Shown piece after piece: positions 1 through 8,873 of a stretch of 64,000 nucleotides of DNA. The position numbers were made by a program, and so were the translations under genes. Below the pieces are notes generated by a model that saw only the letters and a list, made by a program, of their open reading frames with translations, was not told the origin of the DNA and ran no database searches. The DNA comes from Sulfurovum sp. (GTDB lineage Bacteria; Campylobacterota; Campylobacteria; Campylobacterales; Sulfurovaceae). The stretch is taken from NCBI GenBank assembly GCA_030949725.1, contig JAUZSE010000015.1, positions 62,001-126,000 on the forward strand, in the 5' to 3' direction. Numbering within the stretch: position 1 is the first letter of the stretch; every line of letters begins with the position of its first letter.

Positions 1-363
1 TATTTGAGACCATTTTTGCAAATTTTGGTGTGGATGTTTTGATGATATGGGCTTTTTTCTCAATCGGACAAACTTGTTTACCTGATCCTAGTGGAGCAAA
101 TACTTTTCTTTTTAGCTCTATTTCTCCATAAGGTGTTTGATATTTTTTTTTACCTCTTTAGCATAGAGTTTTTGCTCTTTCAATTCTATTACGGTCTCTT
201 TTATTTCCAAATTCTTTAGTGCTTCTTCTGTTATTTTTTGCCCTAATTCATTCACTTTATTCATTATTATCTCTTCTGTTTCCAAAAAATTCTCACCATT
301 TAAATCTATACTTACTTCTAATGTGACTCTTTTTTTGTTATTTGATATAATTTTTATTGACAT
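1..363 (-). pseudogene. ISKra4-family transposase, N-terminal fragment
   Basis: This is the start of an ISKra4-type transposase; the remainder lies beyond the left edge. The ATG is at 361-363. The frame reads to residue 73 (…LYAKEVKK), where a run of nine A on the coding strand (about 143-151) shifts it and a stop follows at 118. In the other frame the expected protein continues (KYQTPYGEIELKRKVFAPLG) towards position 1. The second copy has eight A at the same place; seven or ten would keep the frame. It is either a decayed gene, a run-length error, or a slippage site; I cannot separate these from one partial copy. Confidence 0.7.
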
Positions 364-446
364 ATATTTCTCTTTTTATTGATAGTTTAGGGGTTTTTTC
401 TTAAAAATGTATTAATTTTGGTTTTAGTGTTTTTAAGTTTGCACCC
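1..446 (-). mobile_element. ISKra4-type insertion sequence, copy 1 (upstream end only)
   Basis: The first 446 bases repeat positions 22349-22793 almost base for base, apart from a few changes in homopolymer length. The end at 423-446 carries the same terminal repeat (reads GGGTGCAAACTTAAAAACAC inward) that bounds the complete copy at 20077-22793. The rest of the element, including its other end, lies left of the window, so no target duplication can be read. The insertion cuts a RelE-like toxin gene at 447. Both copies have the same orientation, about 20 kb apart. Confidence 0.85.
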
Positions 447-649
447 ATTCTATATCCTGCACTTTTACCTTTATTATTATCACTATTCTTAATTCGTATT
501 TTATACAAACCTTGTGCTAACTTCGCACCTTGTATTGAATCATCATCCAAAATAGATACAAAAAACTGTAAATCTTTTTTGAAACTTTTATAGCGTTTAG
601 CTAATTTTTTAGCACTCTTTTTAAAATCCTCGGAATAAAGTATATTCAC
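447..649 (-). pseudogene. RelE-like toxin, C-terminus removed by ISKra4
   Basis: About 67 residues of a type II toxin of the RelE/ParE fold remain. The segment with GLYKIRIKNSDNN and GKSAGYR matches the conserved core of these small ribonucleases, which normally ends in GGxRVIY plus roughly 20 more residues. The ISKra4 end at 446 cuts it there and adds 15 foreign residues before a stop at 401. The start is GTG at 647-649 and shares one base with the antitoxin stop, the usual coupling of such pairs. With the last strands missing, which usually carry active-site residues, it is very probably inactive. The exact subfamily is not certain. Confidence 0.75.
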
Positions 650-945
650 TAAAGTTCATCCCAGAGTGTTTCTATTTTATGCGCTTTTTTCTTACCTGAT
701 TTTATGAGTTCCAGTTCATCTAGTGAATGTGTTATTCGCTCTTTAAGTTCAGAAAATTCCTGAAATGCTAAAGCTTTCCTCATTCTCTCATACTCATCTT
801 TAGAAACAAATACTGCTTCTATTCGATTGTTCTTAAGTACAGCTAACTTCTCGACCGTATGATCTTTTATCTGAGCCAGATATGTTCCAAACTTCTTCGC
901 AAACTCCGAAGAAGGAATAAGCTCATCATTTTCATATGCAACCAT
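649..945 (-). CDS. Phd/YefM-like antitoxin
   Basis: A 98-residue protein with the look of a Phd/YefM antitoxin. The N-terminal half (IPSSEFAKKFGTYLAQIKD, then LAVLKNNRIEAVFVSKDEYE) matches the DNA-binding fold that represses its own promoter. The C-terminal half is a charged helix (ELKERITHSLDELELIKSGK) of the kind that wraps and blocks the toxin. A ribosome site (AAAGGAG) precedes the ATG at 943-945. It is encoded first, with the toxin overlapping its stop. The partner toxin is truncated, so the antitoxin is probably an orphan. Family assignment is from sequence pattern only. Confidence 0.75.
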   Translation of the reverse strand: MVAYENDELIPSSEFAKKFGTYLAQIKDHTVEKLAVLKNNRIEAVFVSKDEYERMRKALAFQEFSELKERITHSLDELELIKSGKKKAHKIETLWDEL

Positions 946-958
946 ACAAACTCCTTTT

Positions 959-992
959 ACGGAATATAATCCGTATTATTTCGTATATTATA
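959..992 (-). promoter_or_regulatory. Promoter and probable operator of the toxin-antitoxin pair
   Basis: On the minus strand a TATAAT box lies at 992-987. Just downstream, 959-974 holds a perfect inverted repeat, ACGGA-N6-TCCGT, placed between the expected start of transcription and the ribosome site. That is where a Phd/YefM antitoxin would be expected to bind and repress. The binding is inferred; the box and repeat are visible. Confidence 0.55.
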
Positions 993-1009
993 GCATAAAA
1001 TGGGTTTTA

Positions 1010-1690
1010 CTACAACTTATCTATACTTTCAATTCTCCAGTTGTTCTTAGAATTATCTTCTAAAATAATTGCACTCAATTTATTATCATATACACAACCT
1101 GTATCAATTCCCACAGAATATTTATTTACTTTTATATCTTTAAACCATTGATGTCCATAAATAATAAACCCTTGTTCTCCATTATACGTATCTGCCCAAA
1201 AAATAGACTTGCTATCTTCCTCTCCATACATTACAAACTTTTCATTTTTATCTAAATATCTCATACGTAATATTTTAGACTTATCTTTATGTTTAAGTCT
1301 ATTAAGATTACAACTATTTTGTATTCCACCATGAAGAATTATTATATTACCTAACTTAAAAAAAAGTGGCATATTCATTAAAAAATGAATATGCTTTTCT
1401 TGTAATTCTTTCACTATTTTTTCTTCATCTAAATTCAATATAATTGGATTTTTTTTATTAGATTTTTCATGTAATAAATATCGTATTAATTTATCTTCAT
1501 GATTACCAAGTACAGATTTTATATTATGTTTTATAAGATAATTTAGCACTTTTATTGATTTCTTTCCCTTAGTTATAGTATCACCTACACAAACTTCAAT
1601 ATCATTAGTATCAGGCTTTATTTTTTCTCGAAGGTTTCTAAATTCATCATAACAACCATGAATATCACCATATACAATCAGTTTTTTCAT
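1010..1690 (-). CDS. Metallophosphoesterase of the PPP / diadenosine tetraphosphatase type
   Basis: A 226-residue calcineurin-like phosphoesterase. All metal-binding motifs are present in order: GDIHGC (8-13), GDTITKG, GNHED, HGG and YGHQW. This set is shared by PPP-type protein phosphatases and symmetrical ApaH-type hydrolases, and the substrate cannot be settled from sequence. Its ATG lies two bases after the stop of the DGQHR gene, so the two are almost certainly co-transcribed. That places it as the last gene of the dam / PD-(D/E)XK-DGQHR block, and a role in that system (for example on a nucleotide signal or a protein phosphate) is possible but is inference. The frame is intact. Confidence 0.8.
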   Translation of the reverse strand: MKKLIVYGDIHGCYDEFRNLREKIKPDTNDIEVCVGDTITKGKKSIKVLNYLIKHNIKSVLGNHEDKLIRYLLHEKSNKKNPIILNLDEEKIVKELQEKHIHFLMNMPLFFKLGNIIILHGGIQNSCNLNRLKHKDKSKILRMRYLDKNEKFVMYGEEDSKSIFWADTYNGEQGFIIYGHQWFKDIKVNKYSVGIDTGCVYDNKLSAIILEDNSKNNWRIESIDKL

Positions 1691-3203
1691 TTTTATTTAT
1701 ATAAAACCTTGTATATTCTTTCAAGTAAGCTAACTTCTTTTTCATTCAAACCTTCATCTTTTGTTCCTGAATGCGCAATAGTTTTTCTATAATCATTTAA
1801 ATATGTCAACCATTTTGTTTTATCTTTTTTACTGTTAAAACCTTCACCAATATCAATCCCAAATCTTTTTTCAAATGTCACAAAAGCAGTATCTACAGAA
1901 ACTTTGTTAGTCCAGTGATTTTCAATTATATTTTTGTAGTCCATAATTGTAAGCATTTCTGTCCAATTTGCTCTCTTACTAATACCATTTTTACGTCTTT
2001 CTGCATTCTCTTCTGCCGCAAGCTTTTGACATTTTGTTTGAATATTAACTATTTCTAATTCCCAATCATCTGCATACAATTCTTCTAATTGAGCTACTAC
2101 TGTTTGCTTAATCGTTTTTTCTATACTATCTACATATTCTTTGGCTTTAGTTTGTAACTTTTTATCTTGTCGTTCTTTCCAATCAATTAAATCATCTGGA
2201 TTATATTCACCAAATTTATCATTAATAATACTCTGATACAATCTAAACCAAGCCGTATCACCACCTGCCCCTTTCATAATTAAATAATGTTCTTTATCTT
2301 CACTTTTCATTACTTGTAAGCCGTCCATTAAAACAACTATATACTTTTTAATCTCTTCAAATCTTGCTTTTGTAGATATTTTTTTTGTAATTAAGCCTTT
2401 TTTATATATAAAAGTATGCAAACTGCCTAACCACATAATAAAAGCATAAGTACCTCTATTAGATATTATAAATTTCTCGTTATTGTACATACTAGGATAA
2501 TTATCTTCAATATATTCATATGCTGTATTTACAAAACGTACAATATCTTTTTTACATATTCTCATTGTTTTATCATTATCATGACTATTTGTATCATACA
2601 AGGATGCATCCTGGGTATCTAAAATATATTCATTACCTTTCGCTTTTGGTAATAATCCACAATTTGACAATGCTGTATAAAATGGTTTAAAGGTTAATTC
2701 TGCTTTATCTTCACCCACAGAAATTTTGTTTTGTAATGGACCGGAACCCACAGAAAGCTCCTTAACTATAGAAGATCGCAATGCTTTTAATCTAGAATCT
2801 AGTCTAGGAGCATTCCAAAAAAGATCTTCTTCTAATACAAGTCTCAAACTAGGACTAACTGCTTTTTGATTTTGATTAATGTCCATAAAGATTTCAAGTT
2901 GTTCCATTGCTTCTAATCCATTCATAGCTACGACAGGAACAGTATTTGTAGAAAGAAATTTAGAATTTGCATAACCATATAATCTATGCTGACCATCTAT
3001 AATATATGCTATTGCATATTCATTTGGTATTTTCAATATTCCCACCCTAGAATCAGTATCTTCACCTTGTCTATCCGCTTCAAATTGAATCTTTTTCCTT
3101 TTATTAAAATTAATTATAAGTGAGTTTGGAAAGTATCCTCCCCCATCTATAAACTTTGTAATATTATGTAACCTAGGACTAAAACATAAATAAAACCAAA
3201 TTA

Positions 3204-4408
3204 CTAGTACTTTTTAGGAATAGCAACATAATTCCAAAGTGGTAAATGTATATCAAAGATAATTTTCATATTCTCTTTAAAGCCCTCTGCATATTTTCTT
3301 TTTGTATGAAATACCTTATCAAGAATAGAACTAAAAACTTTCAATCCTGTAGTCGTTTTAGTTTGTGCAATAAGGGTATTTACTAACTCTACACTTGTAA
3401 AAATGACTCCTTGTAAAGCTCTTGTGATATGAGGGAATAGGCGATGTTCTATAGGATTATACTTTGATGTATAAGGAGGATAATGAGCAATACGAATTTC
3501 AATTTGTAATTCCTCTGATAACTTCTGTAAATCTTCTTTAAAAATATAGTGACGAGAGCTATTACTGCCCCCACCATCGCACAGTAGTAGCAGTTTATCA
3601 TGTCCTTGATATTCAATATATCCATAATTTAACCACCAATTTTTGATAGATTCACAAGCAAATTCACTGGTATCAGCACTTGTCCCTATGGTAATATAAC
3701 CAATATTTAGGTTTATATCATACAGCCCATAGGGTACAATTTTTCCCTCTGCGTAAGAAGGAAAATCATGGTCTTTAACTTTAATTATCTCTTGAGTATA
3801 CAGTTTACCTTCTCGGTATAAATTTCCTAAAAACTCTTTTTTTACATCCATACTCAAAACAGGATTCCCCTCTTTCTTATATTCTTCTTTTAGTTTTTCA
3901 ATATTTTTAAATTGCTCATCTCTATTTGCAACATCTACTTTTCCTGAAAGTGTTTTAAATGCTTGTCGCTTACGAAAATGATGTTTTTTAAGAGTTGTTT
4001 CACTATATCCACATCAACTACAAAACCTTTCTCTGACAATCTAGTTTGTAGCTCTTTCCGTGATAAATTTGTCCACTTTATCGTCTCATCCATCGGTGAA
4101 CCTGCTGTACTCTCTGCGATAACCTCTAGGAATGCTTCGTCTAAGCCTTCTCTTGTGAGCAATATAGACTTTCTTCCTCCTCCCTCTTCTCTTTGTCTTT
4201 TATTATCTTTATCTAATTCTGTTCTTAACTCTTTTTGTCCTCTTGACACACCACTATAGTCACATTCAAAGATTTCGCATATATAGCTTATCCCTCCATG
4301 ACTTAATTTGGTTGCTTCTATTCCTGCGTAGCGTCTTCTGTCTTTCTCTGATAAACTTTTATATAGATTTAGCATTTGCTCTTCTATTTCTTTTGGGTAC
4401 TTTTTCAT
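3204..4408 (-). CDS. ISAzo13-like transposase made by a -1 frameshift (copy A1)
   Basis: Two overlapping frames make one transposase. The first (157 residues from ATG at 4406-4408) holds a helix-turn-helix DNA-binding region. The second, in the -1 frame, holds the DDE catalytic core: SMDVKKEFLGNL, CDGGGSNSSRHYIF and YTSKYNPIEHRLF. The frames meet at a heptamer A AAA AAC on the coding strand (plus strand 3983-3989), in the phase of classic -1 slippery sites. The identical heptamer and phase in copy A2 argue that the shift is programmed. I see no strong downstream hairpin by eye. Recoding efficiency is unknown; the first frame alone could act as a DNA-binding regulator. Confidence 0.8.
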
Positions 4409-4680
4409 AAATAGTATTTTAGCTTATTTTGGGTTTGTTTATCTTGTTGTCCTTAACTCTTTTTGTCCTCTTGACACACCACTATAGTCACATTCAAAGA
4501 TTTCGCATATATAGCTTATCCCTCCATGACTTAATTTGGTTGCTTCTATTCCTGCGTAGCGTCTTCTGTCTTTCTCTGATAAACTTTTATATAGATTTAG
4601 CATTTGCTCTTCTATTTCTTTTGGGTACTTTTTCATAAATAGTATTTTAGCTTATTTTGGGTTTGTTTATCTTGTTGTCC
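4225..4680 (-). repeat. 228-bp tandem duplication of the upstream end of the insertion sequence
   Basis: Positions 4453-4680 repeat 4225-4452 exactly as far as I can read. Each unit contains the terminal repeat, the region upstream of the transposase and its first 61-62 codons. The outer copy gives a short open frame (4439-4636) that starts like the transposase and stops after about 65 residues. Because the target duplication flanks the whole unit, the duplication either arrived with the element or formed after it landed. Confidence 0.85.
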
Positions 4681-5514
4681 CTACTAGGTACAAGTAATCT
4701 TTGATATGTTGGCATTTCACTATTATTGGCTTTTGTTCTATGCAATATAAAACCTATCTTAAGTAACAACTCTGGTTCAATGGAAAACATATAATATATT
4801 TTACCTCCCATTTTACCTTCAATAGCAGGTATTTCTATCCGCTCATTATTGATCTTCTCATTTTTAAAAATTAACCCTAAAAATTGATACTGTGCTGCAT
4901 TTTTATAATTTTTAATGAGACTAGAAATATAGTCATAAGTATTGTTATTATAATAAAAAACACTCATATCATCTAAACGTTTTCTATCCTCTCCATCCTC
5001 CGTCAACCTAATATTATTAGTAGCAAAAATATATTTAATTTTTAAATCTTTTCCATAAGTCTCTTTGATTGCTTTTCTAAATCCATCTAGACGTAAGTCC
5101 ATTGCATCAAAATAATCTTTATACGATGGGGCTTTTTTAGACTTTTCTGCACTTTTACATTCTATAATAAAAGCTGTTTCATTATTAATCGCGAGTACAT
5201 CAATTTGTTGTTTATCTTTAGAATCTTTTGTAAAAGGAAGTTTTAATGTCTCATTTCTATTAAGTATACGATAACCCAACTCATAAAATTGACACCATAT
5301 TCTATCTTCAAATAATTTTGAATGTAATTTAGGCTTTTGAATTTTCCACTTTGTTTTCAGCTCTTTAACTTTCTCCCATCCTTCAGAAAGATAATCCTCG
5401 ACTTCATTATGTTCAACATTTTGTTCAATATATTCTTTTTTCTTAGAGCGATAAAGTTTTCCTAAACTTGATGAATCAGTAACCATTTTCTCTTTAATAT
5501 CACCTATTTGTTCA

Positions 5515-6369
5515 TCAGTTAAAAATGCCATTCACTTCTCTCCTTATATTTGTCATAATAATTTCTGAGTACTTTCCTCTAACTGCACCTTTACCACCTA
5601 TTAAACTGGCTCTTGATATTTCCGTTATTTCATCCCCAAAATCAAAGATCTCTCTTATTTTTAAATGGTTTGCATTAGTTAAAATATAATATGCTTTTTT
5701 GTCTTTTATTTGCTGAATAAGATCTGCTAAGCGATGCTGATCTTCTAAAGAAAAAATCTTTTGATTATATTGGATAAAGCCATTATTATTATGTGTAACC
5801 GTATATGGAGGATCTAAAAATATCAAATCATTTTCCTTTACGTTTTCTATACATTGCATAAAGTCTGCATGAAAGATATTTATATTTTTCAATACTTTAC
5901 TTACCTCTAATATATTTTCGAAATCAAATTGATATTTTGTTCTATGTCCATATGGTACGTTATATTTTCCTTGAGAGTTGACCCTGTATATACCATTAAA
6001 TGATGTTTGATTGAGGTATATAAATCTAGCTGCTCTCTTTTCTGCTGATTGAAAATTTTGTGTTCTTATTGTAAGATATTCTTCTTTTGTATTTTTAAAT
6101 GATTTAATATGTTTTATAATTTCTTGTGGATTATTTTTGACTGAATCATATGCTTCAATTAATTCTGCATTAAAGTCTGAAATAAAAGCTTTCTTTGGAT
6201 TAAGATACAAAAAGATAGAACCACCACCTATGAATGGCTCATGATACTGATTAAAGGTTTCGGGGAGAAAACTCTCAAGATGCTTTATTAACCATCGTTT
6301 TCCACCAGCCCACCTTAAAAAGGGTTTACCCTTATTAGCACTAGACGAAATTGTATGTCTAACATTCAT
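5515..6369 (-). CDS. D12-class (Dam-type) DNA adenine-N6 methyltransferase
   Basis: A 284-residue enzyme that transfers a methyl group from S-adenosylmethionine to N6 of adenine. It shows FLRWAGGKRWL (motif X, residues 18-28), FIGGGSIF (motif I) and DPPY (motif IV) in the order of Dam and other D12-class methylases, at the usual length. It starts three bases after the hom stop and overlaps the start of the PD-(D/E)XK-DGQHR gene by 17 bases, so the two are coupled. It could protect the host against that nuclease, or the pair could recognise methylation. The target site cannot be read from sequence; GATC is only one possibility. Confidence 0.92.
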   Translation of the reverse strand: MNVRHTISSSANKGKPFLRWAGGKRWLIKHLESFLPETFNQYHEPFIGGGSIFLYLNPKKAFISDFNAELIEAYDSVKNNPQEIIKHIKSFKNTKEEYLTIRTQNFQSAEKRAARFIYLNQTSFNGIYRVNSQGKYNVPYGHRTKYQFDFENILEVSKVLKNINIFHADFMQCIENVKENDLIFLDPPYTVTHNNNGFIQYNQKIFSLEDQHRLADLIQQIKDKKAYYILTNANHLKIREIFDFGDEITEISRASLIGGKGAVRGKYSEIIMTNIRREVNGIFN

Positions 6370-6372
6370 TTT

Positions 6373-7635
6373 TTACTTCTCAATTCTCATCATAGCAATC
6401 TCACCACACACAACATCTAGTTTTCCCAAAGCTGTGATGGCTTCTTGCATCTTCTTTTCTTTACAACTATGTGTGGTAAAAAGTAGTGTGGCTATGCTTT
6501 CATCTTTTGTTGGTTTTTGCAACATAGACTCAATAGAAATGCCAAATGTTTCCAAAGAAGAAGTAATAGCAGCCAAGACACCACTGTGATCTTCTACTTC
6601 AAGTCTAAGGTAGTACTGTGTGACTATCTCTTCTTTTGGAAGTAGTTTAAGTCCTGATTCTAAACCTTTTTTGTAACCAAGCATAGGTCCTTGATTACCA
6701 CGTACGATGTCTACGATGTCAGAGATAACAGCAGACGCAGTAGCATCACCACCAGCACCTGGTCCGTAATACATCGTCTCACCTACACGATCACCTACCA
6801 CAGTAACTGCATTCATCACGCCATCTACTTTTGCTATCATAGATGATTGCGGTATCATAGTGGCATGTACTCTAAGTTCAACACCATTTCCTACTTTCTT
6901 AGCGATGCCCAAAGACTTTATTTCATAGCCAAATTCTTTAGCAAAATCTACATCTGTTTGTGTGATATTTTCTATGCCTTCGATGAGTATATCTTCAGGT
7001 TTAGCATCTATACCATAAGCGATACTTGCTAAGATGAGAAGCTTATGAGAAGCATCAAATCCACCTACATCAAAGGTAGGATCAGCTTCTGCGTACCCTA
7101 AGTCTTGTGCTTCTTGAAGTATGTCATCATACAAGGCACCTTCGTTGATCATTTTGGTCAGCATATAATTACATGTACCATTCATAATACCATGTATAGA
7201 CTCTATATGATTGGCAGAAAGTCCTGTACGTAAGGCACCGATGATAGGGATGCCACCTGCCGTACTGGCTTCATACATCAAAGGAATATCCCCTGCGATC
7301 TCTTGAAGTTCATATCGGTGATAGGCAAGCAATGCTTTGTTTGCAGTGACTACGGCTTTACCATTTTCAAGTGCTTTTTTCACAAGGGCATAAGGCTCTT
7401 CTATCCCACCCATCAACTCTACAACGATATCTATCTCTGGATCATTGACTATCTCCATAGGATCAGCAGTAAGCTTAATAGAAATACCTCTATCTTTAGC
7501 CAGATTTTTGACAGCTCCACGAACGGCTATTATCTTCTTCCCTGCTCTTGCTTCTATAATGTCTGCATTTTCTTCAAGTATCTTTGCTACACTAGAACCG
7601 ACTGTACCTACACCCAATATTCCGATTTTTACCAT
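6373..7635 (-). CDS. hom: Homoserine dehydrogenase
   Basis: 420 residues, full length. It reduces aspartate semialdehyde to homoserine in the cytoplasm, the branch point to threonine and methionine. The N-terminal dinucleotide-binding loop is GVGTVG (about 8-13); the catalytic domain carries GIMNGTCNYMLTKM and the YAEADPTFDVGG segment; residues about 345-420 form an ACT domain that usually senses threonine. The start overlaps the end of the aminotransferase gene by one base, so the pair is an operon. It works with lysC, encoded at 56724-57930, which supplies the first step of the pathway. Confidence 0.96.
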   Translation of the reverse strand: MVKIGILGVGTVGSSVAKILEENADIIEARAGKKIIAVRGAVKNLAKDRGISIKLTADPMEIVNDPEIDIVVELMGGIEEPYALVKKALENGKAVVTANKALLAYHRYELQEIAGDIPLMYEASTAGGIPIIGALRTGLSANHIESIHGIMNGTCNYMLTKMINEGALYDDILQEAQDLGYAEADPTFDVGGFDASHKLLILASIAYGIDAKPEDILIEGIENITQTDVDFAKEFGYEIKSLGIAKKVGNGVELRVHATMIPQSSMIAKVDGVMNAVTVVGDRVGETMYYGPGAGGDATASAVISDIVDIVRGNQGPMLGYKKGLESGLKLLPKEEIVTQYYLRLEVEDHSGVLAAITSSLETFGISIESMLQKPTKDESIATLLFTTHSCKEKKMQEAITALGKLDVVCGEIAMMRIEK

Positions 7636-8861
7636 TATATTTTTGCCTCTTCAAGCTCTTTTAAGAACTTCTTTACGTTACGTGCTGCTTGTCTAATACG
7701 ATTTTCATTTTCAATCAATGCAATACGTACATACTCATCACCATATTTACCAAAACCAATACCAGGACTCACCGCTACGCCAGCTTTAAGTAAAAGTTGT
7801 TTTGCAAACTCTAGTGAACCTAAATGTCTAGCACATTCAGGAATCTTACCCCAAATAAACATAGAAGCATTGGGCTTACCCATCTTCCAACCTGCATTTG
7901 CAAAGGCTTCTAACATGACATCACGTCTTTTCTGATAGCGTGGGATTATCTCATCATCTGGAATATTATGATACTCATCTAGTGCCACAGTAGCAGCCAC
8001 TTGAATAGGTGTAAACATACCATAATCAAGCCAAGACTTAATGCTCTGTAACGCACCTATGAGCTTTTTATTACCTACGATAAACCCAACTCTCCAACCT
8101 GCCATATTGTAAGACTTAGAAAGTGTATAAGACTCTACTGCTACATCTTTAGCACCTTCAACTTCCATGATAGAAGGTGTTTTATAGCCATCAAACGTAA
8201 TATCTGCGTACGCAATGTCAGAGATAATATAAAAACGTTTCTCTCTTGCTAAGGCTACAAGTTTTTCATAAAACTGGGGTGTCACTGTAGCTGTAGTTGG
8301 ATTATGTGGGAAGTTTACTACTAAAAATTTTGCTTTAGGAATGGAGTTGTCTAAGTGATCTATTACATCTGCTAAAAATCTTTCTTCGTCTACTTCAAAA
8401 GTATCTTCATTAAAAATAAGTTGCATCTTCTCTACATTTGCCCCTGCTAAGATAAATGCCTGAGAATGTATAGGATAGGTGGGGTCTGGGACTATAGCCA
8501 CATCACCAGGGTTAGAAATGGCTTGCACTAAGTGGACATAGCCTTCTTTACTTCCCATCGTTGCTACTATCTCTGTGTCGGGATCTAACTCGGCATTGTA
8601 TTTACGTTTGTACCAATTAGCCATAGCAAGACGTAGTTTATATATACCTTTACTCGCACTATAGCCATGTGTTTTTGGCTTTTGTGCAGTCTCACAAAGT
8701 TTATCAATGATAGGCTGTGGCGTAGGAGCATCAGGGTTTCCCATAGAAAAATCTATGATATCTGCACCCTCACGTCTAAGTTGCATTTTTAGCTCATTGA
8801 TCTCTGCAAAAAGGTACTTTGGCAATCTATTTATTTTATCAAATTGTATCTCATCAAACAT
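7635..8861 (-). CDS. PLP-dependent class I/II aminotransferase (AlaC / LL-diaminopimelate aminotransferase-like)
   Basis: 408 residues of a fold-type I aminotransferase. The PLP-binding lysine sits in SLSKSYNMAGWRVGF, and the cofactor pocket motifs NFPHNPT and SDIAYADITFDG are intact. This group includes alanine and LL-diaminopimelate transaminases. The tight overlap with hom suggests a role in the aspartate amino-acid family, but the exact substrate is not settled by sequence. The ATG at 8859-8861 gives the normal N-terminus (FDEIQFDKINRLPKYLF). The frame is clean. Confidence 0.88.
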   Translation of the reverse strand: MFDEIQFDKINRLPKYLFAEINELKMQLRREGADIIDFSMGNPDAPTPQPIIDKLCETAQKPKTHGYSASKGIYKLRLAMANWYKRKYNAELDPDTEIVATMGSKEGYVHLVQAISNPGDVAIVPDPTYPIHSQAFILAGANVEKMQLIFNEDTFEVDEERFLADVIDHLDNSIPKAKFLVVNFPHNPTTATVTPQFYEKLVALAREKRFYIISDIAYADITFDGYKTPSIMEVEGAKDVAVESYTLSKSYNMAGWRVGFIVGNKKLIGALQSIKSWLDYGMFTPIQVAATVALDEYHNIPDDEIIPRYQKRRDVMLEAFANAGWKMGKPNASMFIWGKIPECARHLGSLEFAKQLLLKAGVAVSPGIGFGKYGDEYVRIALIENENRIRQAARNVKKFLKELEEAKI

Positions 8862-8873
8862 AATTTTCTCGCT

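Larger units (their letters stand above)
3176..4680 (-). mobile_element. ISAzo13-like insertion sequence, copy A1, with a duplicated end
   Basis: The core element is 3176-4452 (1277 bp), the same length as copy A2 at 17678-18954. Its ends, GGACTAAAACATAAATAAAA and GGACAACAAGATAAACAAAC read inward, form an imperfect terminal repeat of about 22 bp. The upstream 228 bp are repeated in tandem at 4453-4680, so the outer boundary is 4680. The trinucleotide CTA at 3173-3175 and 4681-4683 is the target duplication around the whole unit. The encoded protein differs from copy A2 by only two residues that I can see, so movement was recent. Confidence 0.9.
1693..5531 (-). pseudogene. PD-(D/E)XK nuclease - DGQHR - HEPN-like protein, split by an insertion sequence
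   Basis: Two half-genes flank an insertion sequence. Removing 3176-4680 and one CTA copy joins them into one frame of exactly 777 codons (776 residues). Residues 1-284 carry a PD-(D/E)XK nuclease core: E75, D111 (QQIDVLAI) and E124-x-K126 (FIIECKS). Residues about 285-480 carry the DGQHR motif (343-347) and MDINQNQ (380-386), hallmarks of the DndB/DGQHR family linked to DNA modification. The C-terminus (WLTYLNDYRKTIAHS) has R746-x4-H751, the R-x4-H pattern of HEPN ribonucleases. The start overlaps the upstream methylase gene by 17 bases. I do not know a characterised protein with this architecture; restriction or antiphage defence is inferred. Confidence 0.8.

Noticed and set aside
3963-4259. 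Open frame of 98 codons antisense to the ISAzo13 transposase, and its twin at 17871-18167
   Set aside because: It mirrors the coding strand, has no ribosome site and no recognisable domain; a shadow frame.
7303-7935. 210-codon plus-strand frame across hom and the aminotransferase
   Set aside because: Fully covered by two strong genes on the other strand; low-complexity translation without family features.
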